Assembly: GCF_006715165.1 (NCBI RefSeq)
Contig: NZ_VFMS01000001.1
Location: 4,092,001 to 4,156,000, forward strand
Direction: 5' to 3'
Length of the DNA: 64,000 nucleotides
From: Arthrobacter sp. SLBN-122
GTDB taxonomy: Bacteria; Actinomycetota; Actinomycetes; Actinomycetales; Micrococcaceae
Shown: piece after piece, positions 47,524 through 55,613 of the stretch
How the letters are laid out: each line of letters opens with the position of its first letter
Position numbering within the stretch: position 1 is the first letter of the stretch
Notes under the pieces: generated by a model
Seen by the model: only the letters and a program-made list of their open reading frames with translations
What the model was told of the DNA's origin: nothing
Databases searched by the model: none
Made by a program: the position numbers and the translations under genes

Positions 47524-48537
47524 TCAGGGCCCCAAAATCCTGGAAAGGTAGCGCGCCACTGCCCTGACGGCGGCCATGGTGGTGGGATAGTCCATCCGGG
47601 TGGGCCCCAGGATCCCTACTTTCGCGGCACTGTCCGGACCGTAACCGGTGGCAACGACGGAGGCTTCGGCAAGGCCGTCGTACGGGTTCTCCCTTCCGAT
47701 GCTGACAGCGACGCCGCGGTGGTCCTGGGCCATTTCGCTCAACAACCGCAGCATCACCACCTGCTCCTCAAGCGCCTCGAGCACAGGGCCGATACTGAGG
47801 GGGAAGTCCACGTTGGATCTGGCAAGGTTGGCGGTGCCTGCCATGACCATCCGCTCTTCCCGGCTGTTTTGTGCCAGGCCCTCCAGCCCGAGCGCCAGTG
47901 CGTGTGCCGCCTGCCGCTGCTGGTGCGGGGCTGCGGCCACGACGGCGGGCAGCGCCTGGGCCAGTTGGCTCAGCGGTGTTCCCCCCAGCGCACCAAGGAA
48001 CCGGGTACGCAGTTCAGCCAGCGCGTCGTCGCCGAGGTCCTGCCCGACGTCGATCACCCGCTGCTCCACCTTGCCGCTGTTGGCAATCAGGACCACAAGG
48101 ACCTTGCGGGGGGCGAGCAGGACGAATTCGATATGGCGGACAAGTGCCCTGCTCAGGTGCGGATACTGCACCACGGCAACCTGGTTGGTCAGCTGGGACA
48201 GCAGCCGGACCGTACGCTCCAGCACGTCGTCGAGATCGTCCGCGCCTTCGAGCAGGGACTGGATGGCGCGGCGTTCAGCGGCGGAGAGCGGCTTGACAGC
48301 GGAGATCTGGTCGACGAAAAGCCGGTAGCCCTTGTCGGTGGGAATCCGGCCGGCGCTGGTATGCGGGGCGGTGATCAGCCCCTCATCCTCCAGGGCAGCC
48401 ATGTCGTTGCGGATGGTGGCGCTGGAAACACCAAGATGATGCCGCTCCACCAGGGCCTTTGACCCAACCGGCTCGCGGGAGTGGACGTAGTCCTCCACGA
48501 TGGCCCGCAGTACTTCCAGCTTGCGTGGCTCGCTCAC
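47524..48537 (-). CDS. hrcA: Heat-inducible transcriptional repressor HrcA
   Basis: Binds CIRCE and represses heat-shock genes; GroEL modulates it. 337 aa: the N-terminal winged helix ([24 protein letters not shown], then [18 protein letters not shown]), [17 protein letters not shown], and a C-terminal GAF-like dimerisation domain ending [17 protein letters not shown]. The start is GTG 48537 with GGAGG 6 nt upstream; the frame continues back to 48612 without support. Confidence 0.96.
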   Translation of the reverse strand: MSEPRKLEVLRAIVEDYVHSREPVGSKALVERHHLGVSSATIRNDMAALEDEGLITAPHTSAGRIPTDKGYRLFVDQISAVKPLSAAERRAIQSLLEGADDLDDVLERTVRLLSQLTNQVAVVQYPHLSRALVRHIEFVLLAPRKVLVVLIANSGKVEQRVIDVGQDLGDDALAELRTRFLGALGGTPLSQLAQALPAVVAAAPHQQRQAAHALALGLEGLAQNSREERMVMAGTANLARSNVDFPLSIGPVLEALEEQVVMLRLLSEMAQDHRGVAVSIGRENPYDGLAEASVVATGYGPDSAAKVGILGPTRMDYPTTMAAVRAVARYLSRILGP

Positions 48538-48592
48538 TCTCCACCTCCATCCCATGGTTCGGGGCGCATGCCCCTCCCGATGCAACCCACTG

Positions 48593-48619
48593 TTAGCACT
48601 CGACATGCCCAAGTGCTAA
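48593..48619. promoter_or_regulatory. CIRCE operator
   Basis: TTAGCACTC (48593-48601), 9 nt, AAGTGCTAA (48611-48619): the CIRCE consensus TTAGCACTC-N9-GAGTGCTAA with one mismatch in the right arm. It lies 56 nt upstream of hrcA, giving HrcA autoregulation and control of dnaJ. Confidence 0.93.
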
Positions 48620-48710
48620 CAGTCTATTATGCCTCGGCCCGTTGTTAGCATTGGTACCGCTCCGGGCGAAATTCCGGGGCTGAGGACCTAGCGCTAGGCG
48701 GATCGAATCC

Positions 48711-49559
48711 ATGGATTACCAGAACTGGGGCCCACGGGGCATATCGGCTCCCGCGCGGACGGAACTGCCCGAGGTTCCCGTGGAGCGCGGAATGGTGCTC
48801 GAGGAAGTGCAGTCCGGCTGGGTGGGTGCCGTGACCCGTGTGGAGAAATCCGGCGGGATGCATGTGGTGGCGCTGGAGGACAGGCGGGGAAAGTCCCGTT
48901 CCTTCCGTCTTGGGTTCGGTTTCCTCCTTGAAGGCCAGCCCATCCGGCTGATGCCGCCGGCGCCGCGGACCGCGGCGGGTCCGGCAGCGGGCAGGACGGC
49001 GTCGGGATCGGTACGGGTGGCCGGACAGCGGGCCCAGGTAGCCAAAGCCAGCCGGATCTGGGTGGAAGGCAAGCACGACGCCGAACTGGTCGAAAAAGTC
49101 TGGGGAGACGACCTCCGGGTGGAAGGCATCGTCGTCGAGCCCCTGCACGGCATTGACGACCTCGCCGCAGCCGTGGCGGACTTCAGCCCCGGGCCCGGCC
49201 GGCGGCTCGGCGTCCTGGTGGACCACCTGGTTCCCGATTCCAAGGAGTCCCGCATCGCGGAAGCCGTCATGGCCTCCCCGGGTGCCGCCGGGAACGTCCT
49301 GATTGTTGGACACCCGTACGTGGACGTATGGCAGGCGATCCGGCCCGCTGTCCTTGGGATCGACAAATGGCCTGCCGTCCCCCGCGGGCAGGACTGGAAA
49401 ACCGGGATCCTGAAGGCGTTCGGCTGGCCCCACGCGACCAAGGAAGATATCGGCCTTGGGTGGCAGAAACTGCTGGGCGCCGTGCGCACGTATGCAGACC
49501 TCGAAGCATCCCTGCTGGGCAGGGTTGAAGAAGTGATCGATTTCCTGACCGTGCCCTGA
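48711..49559 (+). CDS. DUF3097 family protein
   Basis: 282 aa, an actinobacterial family of unknown function. It begins MDYQNWGPRG and contains GMVLEEVQSGWVGAVTRVEK, ALEDRRGKSRSFRLGFGFLL, then SRIWVEGKHDAELVEKVWGD, GIDDLAAAV and RLGVLVDHLVPDSKESRI. The EGxxD and DHL elements are reminiscent of a TOPRIM nucleotidyl-transfer fold, so a nucleic-acid role is plausible but not shown. Divergent from hrcA. Confidence 0.88.
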   Translation: MDYQNWGPRGISAPARTELPEVPVERGMVLEEVQSGWVGAVTRVEKSGGMHVVALEDRRGKSRSFRLGFGFLLEGQPIRLMPPAPRTAAGPAAGRTASGSVRVAGQRAQVAKASRIWVEGKHDAELVEKVWGDDLRVEGIVVEPLHGIDDLAAAVADFSPGPGRRLGVLVDHLVPDSKESRIAEAVMASPGAAGNVLIVGHPYVDVWQAIRPAVLGIDKWPAVPRGQDWKTGILKAFGWPHATKEDIGLGWQKLLGAVRTYADLEASLLGRVEEVIDFLTVP

Positions 49560-49711
49560 AGGGCGGCGGGCCGCCCGCGACCCAGTATTCTTGGTAGTGC
49601 GGTTCCTTATTTGAGGCACTGCAGCATTTTTCCGGCACTGCACGCGTTTTCACGCTCTGCATGCGCCGGAATCCGTACCCAGCACCACTTGCACCTTCGA
49701 AGGAACAGACT

Positions 49712-50122
49712 GTGGCAGAAAACGCACGTGATCACAGGGATGGCCAGGGCCGTTCCGAGTACCATGGCGTCCCCGCCAATGCCCTGCCGCTTACGGCCAG
49801 CGAAGACCGCCAGTGGGCAACACTCGCGCACTTCGGCGGGATCCTGGGCTGCATCCCCGCGCTGCTGATCTATTTGATCTTCCGGGACCGCGGCCCGTTC
49901 ACCGCCCAGGAGTCCAAGGAAGCGCTGAACTTCAGCCTGCCGCCCACCATTGCCGCCGTGCTGGCCAACATCCTGGTGTTCATCCCTTACGTCGGGAACA
50001 TTTTCGCGGTCATTGCCACACTGATCTGGGTGGCGCTCACGTGCTTCTCCGTCGCCGCCGGGATCCACGTCAACCGGGGCCAGCCGCACCGCTACCAGTA
50101 CAACCTGCGCTGGATCAAGTAA
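49712..50122 (+). CDS. DUF4870 / Tic20-like membrane protein
   Basis: 136 aa. The motif DRQWATLAHFGGILGCIPALLI, the charged DRGPFTAQESKEALNFSL loop, and two further hydrophobic segments (about 80-120) match the DUF4870 family of small four-helix membrane proteins; function unknown. The start is GTG 49712 with GAAGGA 7 nt upstream; ATG 49661 is an in-frame alternative. Confidence 0.87.
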   Translation: MAENARDHRDGQGRSEYHGVPANALPLTASEDRQWATLAHFGGILGCIPALLIYLIFRDRGPFTAQESKEALNFSLPPTIAAVLANILVFIPYVGNIFAVIATLIWVALTCFSVAAGIHVNRGQPHRYQYNLRWIK

Positions 50123-50244
50123 TCCCCACCGGCTCCCAGCCCTCGCAAGCTCGGGCCCTCGCCGCAGTGGGCCCACCCAGCGGCATCCTAGCCTCGCTTC
50201 GCTTCGGCCAGGGAACCCTGCCGGCGTGGGCCCGGCCCTTGGGG

Positions 50245-51474
50245 TCAGTCCGGCAGGACCCGGCGGACTACTGCGTCTGCCAGCAGCCTGCCCTTCAAGG
50301 TCAGGACCAGTCGGCCGCGGAACGCAGCGGCAGGATCCACGAGGCCGTCGGCGATAAGCCCGGCCACCTCGTGCCGTCCACCGGCGCTAAGCGTAGAGAG
50401 GTCAAGGCCGGACTGCAGGCGCGCTTCCAGCATGACCCGCTCCAGGTTCCTGGTTTCCGCGTCCAGGGTTTCCCGGCCGGCGGCGGGCGAGAGCCCCTGG
50501 GACAGCCTGTTCGCATAGGCCGACGGGTGCTTGACGTTCCACCAGCGGACCCCGCCCACGTGCGAGTGCGCGCCGGGCCCGATTCCCCACCAGTCGTCAC
50601 CCCGCCAGTAGGCCAGGTTGTGGCGGCAGGCCTGTTCCGGAGTCCGGGCCCAGTTGCTGACCTCGTACCAACCAAGTCCGGCCTCGGTGATCAGCTGGTC
50701 GGCGAGCTCGTACTTATCGGCGTGGTCGTCGTCGTCAATTCCGGGAACCTCGCCCCGGCGCATCTGCGCGGCCAGCTTGGTGCCCTCCTCGACGATCAGC
50801 GCGTACGCGCTGATGTGGTCCGGCCCGTAGGAGAGCGCGGTCTCCAGGGAGTGGCGCCAGTCGGCCAGCGACTCCCCCGGCGTCCCGTAGATCAGGTCCA
50901 GGCTGACAGCCAGTCCTGCCTCGCGCGCCCACTGCACCACCTGCGGCACCCGGCTCGGGGTGTGGGTGCGGTCCAGGACCTTCAGGACATGTGGAACTGC
51001 GGACTGCATGCCGAAGGAGACCCTAGTGAAGCCGGCTTCCTTCAGGACGGCAAGGGATTCGGGTGTGACGGAATCCGGATTCGCCTCCGTGGTGACCTCG
51101 GCGCCGTCCTCAATGCCCCACTGGTCGATGGCAGCCCGAAGGATCATGGCCAAATCGTCCGCGGGCAGCAGCGTGGGTGTGCCGCCGCCAAAAAAGACGG
51201 TGCCCAGCTTCCGGGCAGGAACGCCCGACGCCGAGAGGACCTTCGCTGCCATCGCCACCTCTGCCGCTGCCGTGCCGGCATACGCATCCTGGGAGGCCCC
51301 GCCGCCGAGTTCCGTGGCGGTGTAGGTGTTGAAGTCGCAGTAGCCGCAGCGCACAGCGCAAAACGGGATGTGGACGTACAAGCCGAACGCCCGGTCCGCC
51401 GCACCCTCCGCTGCCTGGGGAGGCAGCAGACCGTCCGACGGCGCCGGGTCACCGAGGGGAAGAACGCTGGGCAT
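50245..51474 (-). CDS. hemW: Radical SAM haem chaperone HemW
   Basis: 409 aa. The radical SAM cluster motif reads CAVRCGYCDFNTY (CxxxCxxC, followed by Phe as in HemW, rather than coproporphyrinogen oxidase HemN). Then come FGGGTPTLL, EANPDSVTPE, SFGMQSAVPHVLKVL and DLIYGTPGE, and a C-terminal HemN-C domain (RNLERVMLEARLQSGLDL). Inserts haem into respiratory proteins in studied species. Lies 25 nt after lepA on the same strand, the usual arrangement. Confidence 0.93.
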   Translation of the reverse strand: MPSVLPLGDPAPSDGLLPPQAAEGAADRAFGLYVHIPFCAVRCGYCDFNTYTATELGGGASQDAYAGTAAAEVAMAAKVLSASGVPARKLGTVFFGGGTPTLLPADDLAMILRAAIDQWGIEDGAEVTTEANPDSVTPESLAVLKEAGFTRVSFGMQSAVPHVLKVLDRTHTPSRVPQVVQWAREAGLAVSLDLIYGTPGESLADWRHSLETALSYGPDHISAYALIVEEGTKLAAQMRRGEVPGIDDDDHADKYELADQLITEAGLGWYEVSNWARTPEQACRHNLAYWRGDDWWGIGPGAHSHVGGVRWWNVKHPSAYANRLSQGLSPAAGRETLDAETRNLERVMLEARLQSGLDLSTLSAGGRHEVAGLIADGLVDPAAAFRGRLVLTLKGRLLADAVVRRVLPD

Positions 51475-51499
51475 CAGCGGGCCCCCCGCTGCGCGGTGA

Positions 51500-53356
51500 T
51501 CACTTCTTCTTGGCCTTGTCCTTTGATTCGTCGGTGGTCAGGGCGGCGATGAACGCCTCCTGCGGCACCTCCACCGTCCCCACCATCTTCATGCGCTTCT
51601 TGCCTTCTTTTTGCTTCTCCAGCAGCTTGCGCTTACGCGAGATGTCACCGCCGTAGCATTTCGCCAACACATCCTTGCGGATGGCACGGATGCTTTCGCG
51701 GGCGATGATCCTGGAGCCGATGGCTGCCTGGATGGGCACCTCGAACTGCTGCCGCGGGATGAGTTCACGGAGCTTGCCGGTCATCATCACGCCGTAGGCG
51801 TACGCCTTGTCCCGGTGGGTGATGGCGCTGAAGGCATCCACCTGTTCGCCCTGGAGCATGATGTCGACCTTCACCAGATCGGCAACCTGCTCGCCGTCGG
51901 CTTTCCAGTCCAGGGAGCCGTAGCCCCGGGTCTTCGACTTCAGGATGTCGAAGAAGTCGAACACAATCTCAGCCAGCGGCAGGCGGTAACGGATTTCCAC
52001 CCGGTCCTCCGAGAGGTAGTCCATGCCGCCCAGGACGCCGCGGCGGGCCTGGCAGAGTTCCATGATGGCACCGACGAATTCGCTGGGCGCCAGGATGGTG
52101 GCGGACACCATGGGCTCGCGGACCTCGGCAATCTTACCGGAGGGGTACTCGCTGGGGTTGGTCACCCGGACTACCTTCTTGTCCTCAAGGGTTACCTCGT
52201 ACTCCACGTTCGGCGCCGTGGAGATGAGGTCGAGGTTGTATTCGCGCTCCAGGCGTTCGCGGGTGATCTCAAGGTGCAGGAGGCCCAGGAAGCCCACGCG
52301 GAAGCCGAAGCCGAGCGCAGCGGAGGTCTCCGGTTCGTACACCAGCGCGGCATCGTTGAGCATGAGCTTTTCGAGGGCGTCACGGAGCACAGGGTAATCG
52401 GCCCCGTCCAGCGGGTACAGGCCGGAGAACACCATCGGCTTGGCATCGGCGTAACCGGGGAGCGACTGGGCTGCCGGCTTGGCCAGGTTGGTGACGGTGT
52501 CGCCCACCTTGGACTGCCGGACGTCCTTCACGCCGGTGATGAGGTAGCCCACTTCACCGACGCCCAGGCCCTTGGAGGGTGTGGGTTCCGGCGAGCTCAC
52601 GCCGATTTCCAGCAACTCGTGGGAGGCCCTGGTGGACATCATCTGGATGCGCTCGCGGGGGTGGAGCATGCCGTCCATGACGCGGACATAGGTCACCACG
52701 CCGCGGTAGGTGTCGTAGACCGAGTCGAAGATCATGGCACGAGCCGGCGCATCGGGGTCGCCCTTCGGCGCAGGCAGGTCGCGGACAATCTTGTCCAGGA
52801 GGGCTTCCACACCGACGCCGGTCTTACCGGAGACGCGCAGGACGTCCTCCGGATCCCCGCCGATCAGGCTTGCCAGCTCGGCTGCGTACTTTTCGGGCTG
52901 CGCCGCAGGCAGGTCGATCTTGTTCAGCACCGGGATGATGGTGAGGTTGTTTTCCATGGCCAGGTACAGGTTTGCGAGCGTTTGGGCCTCGATGCCCTGC
53001 GCTGCGTCCACCAGCAGGATTGCGCCCTCGCAGGCCGCCAGGGACCTGGACACCTCGTAGGTGAAGTCCACGTGGCCGGGAGTGTCGATCATGTTCAGCG
53101 CATAGCTGACGCCGTCCACCTCCCACGGCATGCGGACGGCCTGGGACTTGATGGTGATGCCGCGTTCACGCTCGATGTCCATCCGGTCCAGGTACTGGGC
53201 CTTCATGTCCCGGGCCTGGACCACTCCGGTGGACTGCAGCATCCGGTCAGCCAGTGTGGACTTGCCGTGGTCAATATGCGCGATGATGCAAAAGTTCCGA
53301 ATAATGGCCGGATCTGTCGCGGCGGGCACCGGTGCGGTGCGGGCCATGGGAGACAC
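51500..53356 (-). CDS. lepA: Elongation factor 4 (LepA)
   Basis: Ribosome-associated translational GTPase, 618 aa. G domain [32 protein letters not shown] and NKIDLPAA; domains II and III; and the EF4-specific C-terminal domain with [26 protein letters not shown]. The start is GTG 53356 because AAGGA lies 7 nt upstream; ATG 53347 is three codons later. Confidence 0.97.
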   Translation of the reverse strand: MSPMARTAPVPAATDPAIIRNFCIIAHIDHGKSTLADRMLQSTGVVQARDMKAQYLDRMDIERERGITIKSQAVRMPWEVDGVSYALNMIDTPGHVDFTYEVSRSLAACEGAILLVDAAQGIEAQTLANLYLAMENNLTIIPVLNKIDLPAAQPEKYAAELASLIGGDPEDVLRVSGKTGVGVEALLDKIVRDLPAPKGDPDAPARAMIFDSVYDTYRGVVTYVRVMDGMLHPRERIQMMSTRASHELLEIGVSSPEPTPSKGLGVGEVGYLITGVKDVRQSKVGDTVTNLAKPAAQSLPGYADAKPMVFSGLYPLDGADYPVLRDALEKLMLNDAALVYEPETSAALGFGFRVGFLGLLHLEITRERLEREYNLDLISTAPNVEYEVTLEDKKVVRVTNPSEYPSGKIAEVREPMVSATILAPSEFVGAIMELCQARRGVLGGMDYLSEDRVEIRYRLPLAEIVFDFFDILKSKTRGYGSLDWKADGEQVADLVKVDIMLQGEQVDAFSAITHRDKAYAYGVMMTGKLRELIPRQQFEVPIQAAIGSRIIARESIRAIRKDVLAKCYGGDISRKRKLLEKQKEGKKRMKMVGTVEVPQEAFIAALTTDESKDKAKKK

Positions 53357-53517
53357 GCAGGGTCCTTACTGTTGGCATTTCTGCAGCCACCGGCAGGCAC
53401 GCGAAAAGGCGCCAGCGGTCCAGCCACACATCTTGAACATCCAGTGTCCCACGTCCCGGACCCCCGCACCGCATCCTGACAGGGCCGTACAGCGTATGTC
53501 GGCGGAGCCCCCGCCGA

Positions 53518-53523
53518 TAGGCT
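53518..53523 (+). promoter_or_regulatory. -10 element, leaderless start of the PemK/MazF-like gene
   Basis: TAGGCT, 6 nt before ATG 53530; same hexamer as for def. Confidence 0.55.
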
Positions 53524-53529
53524 TACGCG

Positions 53530-54078
53530 ATGGCCATCGATCTCCGCTCCCTTGGAAACGCCGTCCGCCGCGGCCTGCGCATACTGCAGAAACGGCGCTC
53601 CACTCCGCCGGTACCCGGCCGGGACCAAGGTCCGGGCGGCAGGCGCCCCGCATCCGGCGGCGCTCCCGCAATTAGTGCCCGCTATCCCGGTGACTACCGC
53701 GGCCGTGCCGCCGTCCGCTACGCACCCCAACCGGACGGCGACCCGGATCCGGGCGAAGTGGTGTGGGCCTGGATCCCCTACGAAGAGGACCATGGCAAGG
53801 GGAAGGACCGGCCCGTGCTCCTGGTGGGGCATAACGGCCCGTTTCTCCTGGGGCTGATGCTGACCAGCCGGGACAGGGTTCCCGCCGGCTCGGCGTCCAC
53901 CGAGTACATTGACCTTGGTGCCGGGGGTTGGGACAAGCAGGGCAGAGCCAGTGAAGTGCGGCTGGACCGCATCCTGCAGATCCGCCCGGACAGCATCCGG
54001 CGGGAGGGCGCAGTGCTGGACAGGGCGCTGTTTGAAAAAGTGGCGTCTGGGCTGCGCCGGCGACACGGCTGGACCTGA
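53530..54078 (+). CDS. PemK/MazF-like toxin-fold protein without visible antitoxin
   Basis: 182 aa. The C-terminal 110 residues match the PemK/MazF SH3-like barrel: GEVVWAWIPYEEDHGKGKDRP, VLLVGHNG, MLTSRD, and SEVRLDRILQIRPDSIRREG. The N-terminal 70 residues are a basic, Pro/Gly/Arg-rich stretch absent from small MazF toxins. No short antitoxin frame overlaps or precedes it; the upstream neighbour is divergent lepA and rpsT lies downstream. It may be a housekeeping PemK-fold protein in place of a classical toxin. Confidence 0.82.
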   Translation: MAIDLRSLGNAVRRGLRILQKRRSTPPVPGRDQGPGGRRPASGGAPAISARYPGDYRGRAAVRYAPQPDGDPDPGEVVWAWIPYEEDHGKGKDRPVLLVGHNGPFLLGLMLTSRDRVPAGSASTEYIDLGAGGWDKQGRASEVRLDRILQIRPDSIRREGAVLDRALFEKVASGLRRRHGWT

Positions 54079-54247
54079 ACGCCCCAAATGGCCAGTGCCG
54101 CCGCTGACCTGCTATTCTTTATTGCTGTGTGTCCGTGCAGGTCGACGGTCACTGATGGCTGGCCGCCATAGGTATCCCCACGCCGCTCAGTCAAGGCCAG
54201 CCTGAAAGCCCTCTAGACCATTTCCGCATTACAAAGAGAGTTCACAC

Positions 54248-54508
54248 GTGGCGAATATCAAGTCCCAGAAGAAGCGCATCCTGACCAACGAGAAGGCACG
54301 CCTGCGCAACAACGCAGTCAAGTCTGAGCTGAAGACGGCCATCCGCGCCGTCAACACCGCCGTTGAGTCCGCTGACAAGGAAGCTGCTACTACTGCGCTC
54401 GTTACTGCCAGCCGTAAGCTGGACAAGGCTGTCAGCAAGGGTGTTCTGCACAAGAACAACGCAGCGAACCGCAAGTCGGCGATCTCCAAGAAGGTCAACG
54501 CACTCTAA
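54248..54508 (+). CDS. rpsT: 30S ribosomal protein S20
   Basis: 86 aa with the S20 signature [20 protein letters not shown] and the C-terminal [20 protein letters not shown]. Codon use is strongly biased compared with its neighbours (for example CGC and AAG), as expected of a highly expressed gene. GTG start with AAAGAGAG 7 nt upstream. The 169-nt gap before it includes TATTCT near 54112, a possible -10. Confidence 0.97.
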   Translation: MANIKSQKKRILTNEKARLRNNAVKSELKTAIRAVNTAVESADKEAATTALVTASRKLDKAVSKGVLHKNNAANRKSAISKKVNAL

Positions 54509-54533
54509 GGTTTCCAGTTCCCACGAACTGATG

Positions 54534-54565
54534 GTGTGGCCGGTACCGGAAGGTACCGGCCACAC
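54534..54565. terminator. Intrinsic terminator after rpsT
   Basis: Perfect 14-bp inverted repeat GTGTGGCCGGTACC / GGTACCGGCCACAC with loop GGAA, followed by GCTTTT. Confidence 0.9.
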
Positions 54566-54596
54566 GCTTTTAAGCCTGGACCTGCCTGCGCGTGTG

Positions 54597-55613
54597 CTAT
54601 CTGCCCTGTACTGACATGGCGATGACGGTCACGGCGTGCTCGACGGCGTAGACAGGGTCCCGGGACAGGCCCTTGACCTGCGCGTCGGCCTCCGCCGTGG
54701 CCTGGATGGAGCGCACCAGGCCTTCGGGGGTCCAGCGCCGGACGTCGCGCTGTGCCTGTTCCACCAGCCAGGGCTGCATGCCCAGTTCGGCCGCGATCTG
54801 GGCGGAGGATCCCGAGGCGCCGGCCACCCGCGCAACTGTCCTCAGCTTGGACGCGAGGGCTGCCACCAGGGGCACAGGGTCGGCACCGGTGGCAAGGGCA
54901 TGGCGCAGCGTCGACAGGGCCACGGGGGCGTTCCCTGCCATTGCGGCGTCGGCAACCTTGAATGCTGTGGCCTCGATCCGTCCGCCGTAGTACTTGTCCA
55001 CAGTGTCAGTGGTGACAGTGCTCCCGGCGTCGGCGATCAGTTGCGAGCAGGCGGCGGCGAGTTCTGAGAGGTCCGCGCCCACGGCATTGACCAGCGCCTG
55101 GACGGCGTCCTGGTTGATGCGGCGTCCGGCCGCCTTGAACTCCGCCATGACGAACGCGACCTTGTCGGCGTCCTTCTTCAACGGCTGGCAGTCAACAACC
55201 GGCCAGCCGCCTTTCCTGACGGCATCGAGGAGCTTCTTGCCGCGCGCCCCGCCGGCGTGCCGAAGCACCACGACGGCGTCCTCTTCCGGGTGCTTCAGGT
55301 ACGCCAAGGCATCGGCAAGGAAGGCGTCGTTCATCCCTTCCACGGCTTCCACTTCAATCAGCTTGCTTTCACCGAACAGGGAAGGGCTCACCTGCATGGT
55401 CAGTGTGCCGGCCTCATACCCTGCGGCGTTGATGCGGCTCAGCTCGACGTCCGGCGCAGCCGCCCGGACCTGGGACCGGATCCTGTCCATGGCCCTGATT
55501 CCAAGGTAATCTTCCGGCCCGCTCACTAGTACGATGGCGGCCGGGGCTACGTCCCGCCAGGAGGCTGTGTTCGACGCCGGGGAGCGGCTTGCCCGCTTTT
55601 GCGCAACGGCCAT
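54597..55613 (-). CDS. holA: DNA polymerase III delta subunit
   Basis: Clamp-loader subunit that opens the sliding clamp, 338 aa. Recognisable are VSGPEDYLGIRAMDRI at the N-terminus, SPSLFGESKLIEVE, ADLSELAAACSQLI, and ATEAFKV-type TAFKVADAAMAGN. ATG 55613 has GGAAGGG 7 nt upstream; the first 67 nt overlap the end of comEC. Order comEA-comEC-holA is standard. Confidence 0.95.
   Translation of the reverse strand: MAVAQKRASRSPASNTASWRDVAPAAIVLVSGPEDYLGIRAMDRIRSQVRAAAPDVELSRINAAGYEAGTLTMQVSPSLFGESKLIEVEAVEGMNDAFLADALAYLKHPEEDAVVVLRHAGGARGKKLLDAVRKGGWPVVDCQPLKKDADKVAFVMAEFKAAGRRINQDAVQALVNAVGADLSELAAACSQLIADAGSTVTTDTVDKYYGGRIEATAFKVADAAMAGNAPVALSTLRHALATGADPVPLVAALASKLRTVARVAGASGSSAQIAAELGMQPWLVEQAQRDVRRWTPEGLVRSIQATAEADAQVKGLSRDPVYAVEHAVTVIAMSVQGR

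Noticed and set aside
48690..48712. GGATCGAATCC resembling a tRNA T-arm
   Set aside because: No matching acceptor, D or anticodon stem could be formed around it, and it directly abuts the DUF3097 start codon.
51611..53479. 622-codon open frame antisense to lepA, with similar long frames antisense to leuA (34817-36373) and era/CNNM (40567-42324)
   Set aside because: They lie opposite well-supported conserved genes, show Arg/Gly/Val/His-rich low-complexity translations without family motifs, and are the expected by-product of high-GC codon bias.
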